A stretch of DNA of 64,000 nucleotides. Source: Trichomonas vaginalis G3. Taxonomy: Eukaryota > Parabasalia > Trichomonadida > Trichomonadidae. The DNA is taken from positions 9,792,268-9,856,267 of the forward strand of contig NC_067206.1 of the NCBI RefSeq assembly GCF_026262505.1, in the 5' to 3' direction. Below, piece by piece: positions 9,281 to 20,031 of the stretch. The notes under the pieces are model-generated. The model was given only the letters and a program-made list of their open reading frames with translations, did not search any database and had not been told where the DNA came from. The stretch's first letter is position 1, and each line of letters opens with the position of its first letter. Both the position numbers and the translations under genes were made by a program.

Positions 9281-9862
9281 ATGTCATTTCCGAAAAATAG
9301 AAGCGTAAGTGTTTCAAAAGGTTTAATGGCGGTGGCAGATGTGAAGTTAAATTCACCAACTCAAACAAACAGTCAAAGTGTTGTTGTCAATGTCAAAGAA
9401 AGAGATGTTGAAGTGGGGAAACCATACGAAGACGAAGATGGTATAACAATAGTTCCTGTAAAAGAACAACCAACATATCCTGAAGTTAGCAGAGACTTAA
9501 GTTCTGTTGCAGATATTCGAAATGACTACAACAACTGAAAGATAAACTTAAAACTCAGGAGAAGATTTGTCAAGCTTTAGGTATAATGTTAAACTTGGTT
9601 GAAGCACAACCCTGTAAAAGTGAACTCATATGTCATCGCACCTCATGAAGTTTTGAAAGAACTATTGAAACTTTTGACAGAGGCAGACGATATAAACATC
9701 AAAGAAATAGAGCCCGACATTGCTTGCTGTGGTGTTTCATATAATGTCATTGACAAGATATACGTTATGAAAGGAGGTGAAACGTTGAACTTAAAATATA
9801 GTTTCCCAGACGTCATAAAAATATTTGACGACCACAACATTTCATTAAAATTTACTTGCTAA
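9281..9862 (+). pseudogene. Conserved virion-block protein of unknown function (copy A, frameshifted)
   Basis: Matches the intact 193-residue B gene at 38332-37751. In A one C is missing near 9529, giving a stop at 9536-9538, and one base is gained near 9602, which restores the frame. The protein has a low-complexity N-terminal half and a more ordered C-terminal half (MKGGETLNLKYSFPDVIKIF). It sits between the capsid and penton-like genes, so a minor virion role is likely; no family recognised. Confidence 0.7.
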
Positions 9863-9866
9863 GTAA

Positions 9867-10670
9867 ATGGCAGAAGACATAGTGGTTTATACTATTACGA
9901 CTAAAACCCTGAGTCATATAATTCTATAACAACAAACTTACAAAGTCCTCAAGGACGATATTGTAAACTGACCTTAAACACGATGACGACTAAAGCCTGT
10001 TTTGCTCTTTTGACACCAGAAGACTTTGTTGTTGTGAATGGTAAAAAATACTTCTTTGAAGATACTTACTCAGATATACCACCAACAGGTTTTGTTGACT
10101 TATTTAATACTTTAAGGACGGATGTACATGTGCTGCAACTAGAGCAGGTTTCATTATGTTTGGATGTCCGACTGAGTTTAGTATAAACGATATGAGCTAT
10201 AATACAAAACTTATATCTGGTTTTTACTACCAACAGTTTCCTATAACAGGAAAAGGTGTCATACAAGGTTTGTCTGTTCCATTGACTTTAAGTACACCTA
10301 TTTTATATATTGTTTCAAACTTAGGTTCAAAGTGCTATTCGAATGTCGACAGAAACTACTATGACCAAAAGATACTCATGCGTATAAACAACACTTTCTC
10401 TGCTGGTTTGCTATTGTTCATTCGAATGCAGAATTTTCAGCTTTAGTGAACTCAAACACTTTGGCAAACATAAACTTAACCTTAGTTGACGCAAACTTTG
10501 TTCCTGTAAAACTTTTATGTCCTATGTATTTGTCAATGACGGCAGAAAGTTTCGAATTGGAAGATGCAACTGGTGAAAGTATTGTACTACAAGAACAACT
10601 TCAACAACAAATAGCTCAAGAACAACAAATGCAACAAATGGAACAAATGCAACAACAAAGTCAAGAATAA
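9867..10670 (+). pseudogene. Penton-like minor capsid protein (copy A, frameshifted)
   Basis: Starts at ATG 9867, four bases after the preceding stop, and ends at 10670; about 265 codons. Frames 9983-10186, 10156-10446 and 10446-10670 are pieces of one gene matching 37746-36947 in B. The segment VNSNTLANINLTLVDANFVPV resembles the conserved end strands of penton (single jelly-roll) proteins of polinton-like viruses, and the C-terminus is a Gln-rich tail. The role is inferred from this and from position between capsid and helicase. At least three one-base indels break it. Confidence 0.6.
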
Positions 10671-10704
10671 AAAAAATATTTTTTTTTTTTTTATTTTTAT
10701 AAAA
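10671..10704 (+). promoter_or_regulatory. AT-run promoter-like tract before the helicase gene
   Basis: An AAAAAATATTTTTT tract followed by T-rich sequence ends at the start codon. Very similar tracts lie just before genes at 11973, 27353, 29021, 29974, 31462 and 31938, and on the minus strand before the A homologue of 29974 (15015-15045). This looks like a shared element promoter class; inferred from repetition and position. Confidence 0.5.
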
Positions 10705-11940
10705 ATGTACAGAATAGACGTTTCAGATTTTTATGACTTCCAAGCGTTCAGAAATATGTGTCCATTTAGAGACTATAACAAAGCAGTCGAGAATTTGAAA
10801 CGTTTAGTCATTTATGTTGACTCTGCCCCAGAATGTTATGTTATGAAAGAATGGGATGTTGTCTTTAACAAACCAAGAGCAACCATAGTTTCAGAACAAG
10901 AATGTAGACAGAAACTTAAGAAAATAAAAGTCGTACAAGTTAGAATGAAGATGTTAGATGCTTGGGATATCTTATTGTCAAAGTTAGAAGATTTTTCAGT
11001 TCGTGGTATAAAGTTCTATACACCATCTCCAAACTTCTATTCTATCTTCACTGGATATAAATATGAACAAGTAGAATGGAAAGAAAATATTATAGAAGCT
11101 TGGTTAGACCATGTCAAAGAAATTATATGCAATGGAAACGAAAGAGTCTATGAGTATATCTTATGTTGGTTTGCAAATATCTTACAATATCCAAGTGCTA
11201 AAAATGAAACTGCTCTCATTATAATTGGAAAACAAGGAACAGGTAAGAACACTTTCTTTACAGATATCTTATGCAAACTGTTAGAGGTTATTCGAATCCG
11301 AATATGACAAACTTAGAAAACATCTGCGGTAAATTTAACTCTTCAATTGAGAATATGAAACTTATAGTATGTAACGAACTTCAAAGTATAGATACAACAA
11401 AAGTTTTAAACTCAGATGCTTTGAAGAGTCTTATAACAGACAAAGTTGGAGTTGTTGAAAGAAATATAAAGACCAAAGAGTTTGTGAAAATGTTGCAAAC
11501 TTCATTATGGTTTCAAACAATTGTTCCGATGAAGTTAGAAAGTTCTGACAGAAGATATGTAGTTGTCAGAACGTCAGATTCTCATATGCAAGATACAGAA
11601 TATTTTGACGACTTAGCAGAAACTTTGACATCTGACTTTTACAACCACTTGTTCTCATATTTCATGACATTAGATATTTCTAAGTTCAATCCAAGACAAA
11701 TTCCACATACCGAAGAGAGACAAACATTGTTAGAAGCAAACAAGAGTGTATATGAACTGTTTATAGATGAAACTGACTTTGAGTGTTTAGATGAAAGGTC
11801 ATTGTACGATTGAATATAAACAATATTGTCAAGAATATGGTTATATGGCAGCTTCTAAACGTACATTCTTGGCAAATGTCAAAAGTCTTTTAGATGTTCA
11901 GAACGGCGTATATACAAAAAAAATTTTTCTGAGTAAATTT
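10705..11940 (+). pseudogene. SF3/D5-like helicase (copy A, frameshifted)
   Basis: Corresponds to the intact 411-residue B helicase (36916-35681). Walker A reads GKQGTGKN near 11229-11252. Breaks: one G lost near 11287, one A lost near 11464, another small change near 11520, and a stop at 11811-11813 where B reads on. The ATPase would unwind DNA during element replication. Function follows from the Walker A and SF3 context in B; A itself cannot encode a full protein as written. Confidence 0.8.
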
Positions 11941-11972
11941 TAAAAAAAATATTTTTTTATCCGATAGAAAAG

Positions 11973-12388
11973 ATGAAAATTATTTCAGTAAATAAGTACA
12001 TGTCAGAAGTAAAGAAGAACTAGACCCATTCACATATTTGAATGTTTACTTCTACCATTTTGAAAAGTCTACATTTGACAAAGTTTGGAACATCGAACCA
12101 GTTAAGTTTGCTATTGTGACTAAAAATGGTGCGAAATTTGAAGACTTAGACATAGAAGGTTTGTTAGCAGTCAAAGAAAATTTTGACAGAAGGTTCTCAA
12201 ACCTTAAAGAAGGCAAAGCATACAAACTTGTTATACCTTATGAACCAAAGAAAGCAGACGACTATGAATATTATGAGTCTAAGATAGTTGAAGTTCAAGG
12301 TAAATTGGGTAAAAAGATTTTAGAGTCTAAGCCAGTGTTTGCTCCTAAAGAGGAAGAGAACATTGACATTGACCCAGAAATGTTCTAA
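11973..12388 (+). pseudogene. Conserved element protein of unknown function (copy A, frameshifted)
   Basis: Starts at ATG 11973 after an AAAATATTTTTTT tract. One base is missing near 12015 compared with B, so the readable part is 12038-12388 (116 residues). The B homologue at 35022-34607 is broken at a different place. The protein is small, charged and acidic at its end; its position after the helicase suggests a replication accessory such as a single-strand DNA-binding protein, but no motif proves this. Confidence 0.6.
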
Positions 12389-12404
12389 AAATAAAATTTT
12401 ATTT

Positions 12405-12852
12405 TTACATGTCAAATTTCTTTCTCTGGAACTGGTTCAGGTTCTTTCTTCTCTTCTTCTACTTTCTTTTCTTTCTTTTCTTCTCTTCTTCTTTTCTGGT
12501 GGAGTTATGTCAAATTTCGAACCATATTATGTAAAAGTTCTTTGTCCTTTAATAGCTCATCTATTCTGTTTTCTATTTCATCTTCAAGAACAGCGCATGT
12601 GTCTTCTTTGCATTCTAAGAACTTTTGTTGGACTTCATCTTTCCAATCGGCGTCATCTCTGTCAACAAGTCTGTCATTGACAAATTTTAAGACTGCTCTT
12701 TGTAATGTTTTATGGTTCTTGTCATATTCCCAGAAACAGAACTTTAGAACAAATTCACCTTTCTTGTTTACACTATGTAAGATTTTATGGTCGACAGATG
12801 TTTTGCTGTCGAAAAGCTTGTCTCGAATATAGATAGCGAAATCGCTAGACAT
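12405..12852 (-). pseudogene. Small acidic/lysine-rich element protein (copy A, frameshifted)
   Basis: The first 115 residues are readable (12852-12505). A base change near 12520 shifts the frame before a Lys/Glu-rich C-terminus that ends KKKFDM in B. The start lies about 35 bp from the divergent ATPase start at 12889. The B copy at 34129-34590 is broken elsewhere by two compensating indels. Function unknown; the basic-acidic tail could mediate DNA or protein contacts. Confidence 0.65.
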
Positions 12853-12888
12853 TTTCTAAAAGATAAAAATTTTAATTTTTCTAAAAAT

Positions 12889-13760
12889 ATGTTAGAAAAA
12901 AAGTTTGCTGACATTGACAAGAAATTTGAGAATGTTTTAAAAAAGAACAAGAGGAAGTTAGAAAATGCTCAGATAAAACCCATACATGACAAGTTCTATT
13001 TGCTCAGAATGGTATAACAGGTCTAATTGCACCACCTGGGTCGGGTAAGACTTTCACTTATCTTAAAATGGCTGCACAACAACAAGAACTAGATGAGAAG
13101 AACCCATTCTATGAGTTAGTAGTCATTTGTAGTACTTCTGGTCAATTTGACCAAACCGTCAATTCGTTCAAAGATATTATAAAAAAGTCTAAGTTAGTAT
13201 GTATAAAAGACTCTGAGTTGTTAGATTGGATAAAGAAGTACCAAAGAAGAGTTTTGAAGTACAATGCTATAAATGAGTATATAAATTCGAAGTTTAAAGA
13301 CCCAAATGAGGAAATGCAGAGAATATTAGAGAAGAAACACTTCAGAAACAAACAGAAAGAGATAGAATACATTTCGAAGAAATTGCAATCGTACGATTGG
13401 AAGACTTACCCTCATAGATGTCTTCTTATCTTAGATGACTTTGCTTCTCATCCTTTGTTAAAGAACAGAGAACAAGACATGTGTCGAATTCTTAAGAAGC
13501 TCAGACACTTTAACATTTCAGTTGTCATTTGTGTACAGACAGCCAAGAGTTTAAGTAAGGATGTAAAGAGAATACTTACTGACATTGTACTTTTCCCTGG
13601 ATTGTCCGAAGACGATTTCATGGAACTTATGAAAGAGTCCATGGCAGGTAAGTTTGACAGACATGAACTATGGGAGAAGTACAAAGTCATACAAGACCCT
13701 CATACTTCTTTCAGAATTCACATCTACGCGAACAAAGTTCAAATTGTAAAAAGTCAATAA
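12889..13760 (+). pseudogene. FtsK/HerA-type (A32-like) DNA-packaging ATPase (copy A, frameshifted)
   Basis: The gene starts at ATG 12889. Walker A (APPGSGKT) is encoded around 13029-13052, just before the long open frame 13068-13760. Walker B is RCLLILDDFA near 13417-13446, and a sensor-like segment VVICVQTAKSLSKD follows. This is the layout of genome-packaging ATPases of polinton-like viruses and nucleocytoplasmic large DNA viruses. Two one-base insertions near 12978 and 13012 separate the N-terminus from Walker A. B (34093-33226) instead lacks one G exactly in Walker A. The family is well supported; this copy is inactive as written. Confidence 0.82.
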
Positions 13761-14092
13761 AAATAAATGGTTCATTTACTCTGCTTGTTTGAAGTTGTCA
13801 AAATACTCTGTTATTTTTCACTGTTTTCATAGAGTTTTGGCTACCCTGTAAAAGTCGGTCTAGAGAAATTTCATGAAATTTGGTCATTTTTTCAGCAAAA
13901 ATATATTTTAGGTAGAAGGTTAGATATAACCTCTTTTCTAACCTCTTTTCTACCCCATATGTCCTTACTGAAAAAGTACGTGTTCCATATGTCATTTTAC
14001 TCAGAATTTTACTCAGAATTCAATAAAAATATATTTTAGGGTAGAAGGTTAGATATAACCTCTTTTCTAACCTCTTTTCTACCCCAGTTATT
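13761..14092. other. Intergenic region with two GGTAGAA hairpin repeats
   Basis: Lies between the convergent ATPase and the gene at 15008-14093. Two hairpin repeats (13911-13955 and 14039-14084), both preceded by an ATATATTTTAGG tail, make up a third of it. The placement between two 3' ends fits transcript end-forming structures, an inference. Confidence 0.6.
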
Positions 14093-15008
14093 TTATAAGC
14101 GTTTTACATGGTAAACATTGTGAATTCGTGAAATTCTAAACAGTTTTGTAGCTTCTATTTCTTCTGTCAGTACATCGAATGTTTTCACAATGCCGAAAGT
14201 TTCTTTATATTTCTTCTTGACGTCAGATAGAAGGAAATCGTCAGCTGTTGGATAGTTTTTGTTCAGAAATGTCAACATGTCCATTTTATCTTCTGCTGGT
14301 TTCTCTACTTCTTTCTTTAAGTCAGCATAGTCGTTTCGCATACGTTCTATCTCTTTGACGGAGTAGTTATATTTCCTCATTGCTGCTTTACATTTTGAAC
14401 ATTGTGGGTTCATTTTTGCGTTATATTCTGAAACCTTACCTGCTAGTATGACTAAGGCGTCAATTGCTCTCTTTAACTCAAAAGTTGCGGGTTTTATTTG
14501 TTCGTTCCATACCTTACCCCTACTATCTTTATCTCTTATTTCCCAAACACATTTTGCAACTAACGAAACAAAGTTGTCGTAGGTCTTAAACTCCCCAGAT
14601 TTGTATATGTCAGAGATGTTCTTATATACCATATCGCAATCTTTGTCCATGACTTTGTGGTTGCAATGAAATCCAAGAAACTCATAGTTAACCTTTCGTA
14701 TGAACTTCTTTATTTCTACTGAGTCAGTTGCTTTGACTTCTATTTCGTCGAATTCAGGAATAGTTAGTTTTTGTTGTTGGATTTCAGGCAATTTGGGTAA
14801 ATGGTCAATAATGTCCTGCATTTCATAAAGATACTGTTCATTTGTTTCATCTTTCGCACTACAGTCTAAATTACTTGTTAAAAGTTCTTGCTTTATCTTC
14901 TGGATTTTTGTTTCGAAAGTATATGAAGAAGGAATGAAGCTTTTCATCTCTACTAACATTGAAGTTGGGTTCATGACTAACGAGTTTTTGCTGTTGTTGC
15001 TAACATGT
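14093..15008 (-). pseudogene. Conserved CxxC-containing element protein (copy A)
   Basis: Readable as 293 residues from an internal Met at 14974. The B homologue (29974-30888, 304 residues) starts 12 residues earlier. A has that ATG at 15008, but a small change near 14985 breaks the frame after seven codons. The protein has a Cys-x-x-Cys pair (PQCSKCKAAM) followed by a heptad-like helix (EIERMRNDYADLKKEV), suggesting a structural zinc site and a coiled coil. It is transcribed opposite to the virion block in both elements. Function unknown. Confidence 0.75.
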
Positions 15009-15094
15009 TCTTACAATAAAAATAAAAAATATTTTTTTAAAAAAACCAACTTTATTTTTTATTTCGGGAAAACTCATGACAAATTCAAGAGGGT

Positions 15095-15296
15095 AGAAAA
15101 GAGGTTAGAAAAGAGGTTATATCTAACCTTCTACCCTAAAATATATTTTTGCCGAATTCATGAGTTTTGGTTGAAAGAATACGGTGGAGCCAAAAGTGGC
15201 TCGACCTCAAAACAAGCATTTTCTGTATAAAATTCATGAAAATTCATGAGGTTAGAAAAGAGGTTAGAAAAGAGGTTATATCTAACCTTCTACCCT
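15095..15296. repeat. Two inverted GGTAGAA hairpin repeats with a shared 47-bp repeat between them
   Basis: Hairpins at 15095-15136 and 15250-15296 flank a 47-bp sequence (15169-15215) that recurs in B at 27971-28017. The shared piece contains the perfect small hairpin GAGCCAAAAGTGGCTC. Both hairpins carry the CTAAAATATATTTTTGCCGAATTC tail. Confidence 0.75.
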
Positions 15297-15370
15297 AAAA
15301 TATATTTTTGCCGAATTCAGCAACAAAATTCAAATTGTAAACGGTTTAATAGAAAAAGTGTTATTTTTTC

Positions 15371-15565
15371 ATGTCCGAAGACTCGAAGGTGCAACACTTC
15401 CAAAATACCGACGAACTCAGAAGAGCAGCATGGCAGTATGTTCTTGACAACTTCTTTGAGTTCTCCAGGTACACCTTGGAAAATGCTGAAGAACTCCGAC
15501 ACAGAGAATTTGGAGAAATTGCACTCCAATACTACATTGACAAACAAAGGGTAAACAAAGGGTAA
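15371..15565 (+). CDS. Small element A-specific protein, 64 residues
   Basis: Intact frame beginning MSEDSKVQHFQNTDELRRAA. Mostly predicted helical and acidic; there is no counterpart in element B and no recognised family. The 64-codon length and clean start after an AT-rich leader make it plausible, but a short frame could be chance. Confidence 0.5.
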   Translation: MSEDSKVQHFQNTDELRRAAWQYVLDNFFEFSRYTLENAEELRHREFGEIALQYYIDKQRVNKG

Positions 15566-15606
15566 AATAAGACTAAAAACTTAACGTTTAAAAAGTGACA
15601 TTTTTA

Positions 15607-15798
15607 ATGAGCTCCGAGTCACCGAGAAAACTTGGTCAGATGTTAGCAGCTTACTTCCCTGAGGAGGATGGAAGCGTTACATACGTAAGGTTCAAAAACA
15701 ACGAACCTGGAATTGCGTACCAAATTCGCAATTACATGACCATGGAAGAGTACGAAAAAGGTTCCTACAAGAGAAAACCAGAACAGGTTATAGTGTAA
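15607..15798 (+). CDS. Small element A-specific protein, 63 residues
   Basis: Intact frame beginning MSSESPRKLGQMLAAYFPEE, starting 41 bp after the previous stop on the same strand. The composition looks like a compact folded domain (YVRFKNNEPGIAYQIRNYM). No counterpart in B and no recognised family. With the gene before it, it forms a small A-specific cassette beside the scrambled block. Confidence 0.5.
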   Translation: MSSESPRKLGQMLAAYFPEEDGSVTYVRFKNNEPGIAYQIRNYMTMEEYEKGSYKRKPEQVIV

Positions 15799-18700
15799 TT
15801 GAGTTTGGGTTTACTTAAGTATATTATATCAATCACCATCATTAACATAGAACATAAGACATTTTCATAAAACAAATCTAAAAATAAGTAATCTTTGGAA
15901 GGGTCTTATTGCATAAAAGAGGAATTACGTACACAAGTAGAAATGTATAGTCTAATACAATTCTTACCGAATTATGATAGGATGAATTCACACAATTATA
16001 GATTTTGTTGGGATATATTGGAAGGTGTGAGTTGTTTTTAGACTGCTATAGGGCATTTTTTTATTGAATAACATCCACCACTAATTTTTGATTTGCACAT
16101 TGGTTGATTAACCACTAGATAATTATTCGTGTCCTCATGTACATCAGTATTTTCTAATGAACACCCAAAAAACAAAGGTTATTGGTGAGACCTGTAAGAG
16201 AGGATGCATTAGTTGTAACTTTTGTACTACCACGTGGTTTTCAACTTTTATCCACTGGGGTTCTTCTGTGTGGGTGTTGGGTTGAAAGAGTTTTTATTCC
16301 TGGACTGCCTTCATCTTTGATGAGTTATCTATCTTTCTGTATGTGTTAAATAATTGTGTGTAAGATCACTCTTTCAAGTATTTGGTTTGTGTTAATTTGT
16401 AGTTTTGAGGGGTTAATTTCGCATGATCTTGCTGTTTTTCTTTTTATTGTGTTGATGCAAATTAAAAGAAGATTAAGATTAGTCTATATGGTCACTTATT
16501 ATTTTGTCAAGTCTTCCTTTTGTTTGCTATTCTTTTCTACTTGAGACTCTTTTAATTTTTTTTAATAATTTTCTTTTTTGTATACAATACAATATTTTTG
16601 TTTGAGACACGACCTTTGTCATCTAACATTTATTTTTGTTATTCTGTGGGGAGGTTGTCTTAAGGGGTTGCATATCCTTGGTTTTTCAATTATAGAATTC
16701 GTTAGCTGATTTCGATTATTACACTGTGTCAGAAGCTGAGGTGTGGATATTAATTGGGTGCTAGAGTGTGGGGAGTTTATATGTTTTATTATTGTTAATT
16801 TGTAGTTATCTATGGAAGATCAGTTTTTGGGTCGATCATCTTATATTCATCAATTTGTGTGTGTAACTTGAGGGATTTATTTTGCGAGAATAGTAGTCTA
16901 TCGCGTGTTCATGACATGATGTCTACTTTCATTATCGTTGTGGTGACTTTGTCACTGGCTTTTTGTATGATGGAATTATGTATTTGGGCTTAGTTATGAC
17001 AAAATTTTAAAGGTATATTCTTTTTAGTAAAATGTTGGTCATACTCAAAGAAATGTTAGGTATCTTATTATCGTTTATATTATAAATGTGGATACGGTTA
17101 TTACAGTTTCTTTTTCCCCGTTTAGTAAGTATGCTAGCTAGTATTAGTTGTTTTTGTGGTTTGTTGCGAATTTATTGGACCATCCGGGTGTATATGGTCT
17201 CTTGATACGTGTCCTTGGAAAATCGAGAGTAATACCTGATCAATAAACAATTGAGTCGAGAGATGTAGAGAGTATAGGTATGCAAATAACGTCGGGACTT
17301 TTAGTTATGATGTGAAAATTGATTAGTTTCCCTTCTTTTCACGCATATTGACGTCGAGTTGGGAGGGTAATTACTTTAGAATAGTGCTGCTATTTTGAAA
17401 GAAACTTTTGGTTGTTTTGTGTTTCATTTAAATTATTTAGGTTTTAGTAGAAAGTTCGTAATGACAAAAATCGGACACGTTAAATCGGAATAGATGTATA
17501 GATAATTAATAATTCACAATATTAGACTTGCTTGTTTAACAGTATTCACATTATATAATAATCTAATGATCAATAAGTAATAGCGAAATCAACTCGAAAT
17601 AGAAAAAAATTATACATAATGAAGTTCCTTGACACTCTATATACTCATTTTATATATAAAGGCCAATTTTAGGATGAACTTGTGTTTTTGTACTTAAATG
17701 GTCGGTCCAAATTGTTTGAGACCAGAGACCTGGTTTTCGGTAGATAGGCATTTGGAAAGTGGCGTGACTTCGGTTATGGTTGGGACTAACGCCATTGTTT
17801 TGGAAGAATGCAATTTGAAGACCGCATGTTGGTTTCTAGAGTAATAGGTGCTATTTTGACTTTCGTTTAAGGAATTGGAGGGATTTGGGTGTGGTTCTGT
17901 GAGGCAGATAAAATTGTTTTGGTGTTCTCGGATTGTATTGGTAGGGGTTCTTCAAATCAATAGATTATTATATGGCTGAGGGATATTCTGAATACCAGGA
18001 GTGTTCGCAAGTTAGTTTGGATGTATAGGTTTAGTTGATGACGTTGTCTGTAGGTAAGTTCTTTGATTTGATTGTTATAGTAGCTCTTGTTGGTGTTTTG
18101 TTCTATCTCTTTCTTTCTTTCTTTTGGTGTGTTTGTGATTGATCATTGATGTTGGAAGATCTTTTGGTTATTTTTTGGTGTGGTGTTGTTTTTTTTTCTG
18201 TGTGCGTATATAGAATTCCGTAGTTATTTATATGAGGGATAAAATGAAATTCATGTTTATATGTGACTTTTTTTTTTTCGAGTAATATGTAGTTTATTAT
18301 TACTTTGTTCCTTTGAGATTGGGGTATATTTGTCAATATACCTCGTATGGAGCAGCATGCTTTTGCTCTGTCTGTTTGAAGATAATTTATTGTTTGGGTT
18401 TTGATGTTTCGTAGTAGAGTCATAATATTTGTTTCTGGATTCTTGTTAATTGTGTGGTATGCTATTTTGTGCGAAAATCTATTGGTAATAGAACTAATGT
18501 GTCCTATATTAGTTGAGATGGGGTTGACGGTTGAACAAATATTTATTCATGTTGTAATGTAGTTTCGTATCTTTTGCTGTCTTGGTCTTGCTGATATATT
18601 GAGTATTTTATTTTTTTGCAAAGATCATGTTTTTTAAATCTAGATTTATGAGTCGATTGTTACTTTTCCTATTAGCTCTTTGGATTAGATGGTATTTATT

Positions 18701-19491
18701 TTTATTTGGTATCATGGTTCGATAGTGTTCAAGAGATAGGGATAATATCTCGTTGCGATTTTTTTGATTATTTAAAAGATATTTGTTTTCGGACCTATCA
18801 GTGTTGCTCTATCTGATAGTATTGTGGGCATTATTTCATAGGGGGAGTGCGTTTCGATTTTTGTGTGTGACGAGTAATTATCTAAGACTCTTTTTTTATT
18901 GGTCATTGTTGTTTTGGTCTATTAGTTGTGAATACTTTTGTTTTCGAAAACCATCTATATAAGCTAGTATTATACCACCAATGGATTTAGTATTTTCAGA
19001 GACGTTTTCAAGTATAGGTTGAACTATACTTAGATTTGGCGATTAGTGAGAGAGAGAATTAGTGATCCAGTTGAGATGTTTAGTTGCCGTGGTTTTTCTT
19101 TATCGATGTGTCGTATTATCTGTTATGATTAGAAGCTTTAGTTTCATAGTACAACTACCTGTTAGTTTGATCTGCTGAGACGTGTAAAAGAATATGATAT
19201 TTTTTGTAATTAACGGGATTTTTTGAGGTTTGTTTGGATTGTGGTTGGGTTGCCAATTAGAACTTGGTGAGAGGTCAGGCTGTTGTATAAAGGATCTGCT
19301 TCTTCTGTGTTCAGGGTCTTTAGGGTATATACCAACAACTGACCTACCTTTTTAATGCCACATTTTTTTGACACCGATTCCAAATTCCTCTTACCGCAGT
19401 TATTTATTACCTATTCCTATACATCTTCCAACATTTCTGAACGAAGTTTCCTAATACTTACTGCAAGAAACCCATTTACATATATGTAAAT
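15799..19491. other. Gene-free, GT-rich scrambled block; diverged copy of B from about 22.75 kb
   Basis: About 3.7 kb with no credible coding frame. From about 16.2 kb the plus strand is poor in C and rich in G and T. Read in reverse complement, patches follow B in order: the amphipathic-protein gene (B 22747-22989) is recognisable at about 19460-19240, the 3' end of the B gene at 23842-23065 at about 19020-18900, and further short matches run to about 18150. About 1080 bp here correspond to about 640 bp in B, so the block is insertion-rich. I could not follow the match below about 18.1 kb. It may be a severely decayed module or uncorrected sequence near the assembly gap. Confidence 0.6.
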
Positions 19492-19891
19492 CTATGTCCC
19501 TAGTCTCTTACGTTCCTTCTGGATTCATAAGTAATGTCTATATACTGGGCCTCATACATTCTAGTTTCTCCGTCTGGTAGAAAACATAATCTGGGTCCAC
19601 ATCCTGTGTTCGCGTCTTGTGAGTTGTTAATATCNNNNNNNNNNNNNNNNNNNNNNNNNTATTCCCACTTCGGGGGTTTGTATAAAACTTCTTTCCATCT
19701 CATATTTGCCAACATTACCATGGTGGTAAGCCTAACGCAGCGTCATTTGACATGGCAGTTTGCATTGTGTACATCTGTTGGCACTTGACCATAGTTTGGC
19801 CATTGCAGTTTGTATTCTAACTTCATTTGGAATATTCTCTGGTTTGGTTTGTCCAGGTTGCTGTGCATTGTGCTAAGTTCTGTGCGTCCAT
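19492..19891 (-). pseudogene. Small virion-like protein (copy A, with gap and frameshifts)
   Basis: The start codon (complement of 19889-19891) and the end (stop at 19494-19492) match the B gene at 22369-22728. A 25-N gap (19635-19659) lies inside, and several one-base changes disrupt the frame. The encoded start MDAQNLA and the WKE-YKPPKWE region are recognisable. The remaining sequence is too damaged to say more than in the B entry. Confidence 0.6.
19635..19659. other. Assembly gap (25 N)
   Basis: Run of 25 undetermined bases. By comparison with B (around 22590-22620) the missing true sequence could be only tens of bases. It marks this end of A as a hard-to-assemble place. Confidence 0.99.
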
Positions 19892-20031
19892 TTAAATATT
19901 AGATAAAAATATCTCTTACGAGTACATATACTGAACATTTGCAGGCATTGGTTCATCTTCATATTCTTGTACTTTTTCTGCACGTCAAATAAATAAATGA
20001 CACAATGGAAAAAACCTAAAAACAAGTAGTC

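Noticed and set aside
18103-18423. 106-codon minus-strand frame in the GT-rich block
   Set aside because: It lies in the scrambled region, has low-complexity Lys/Thr/His composition, and the homologous place in B has no such gene.
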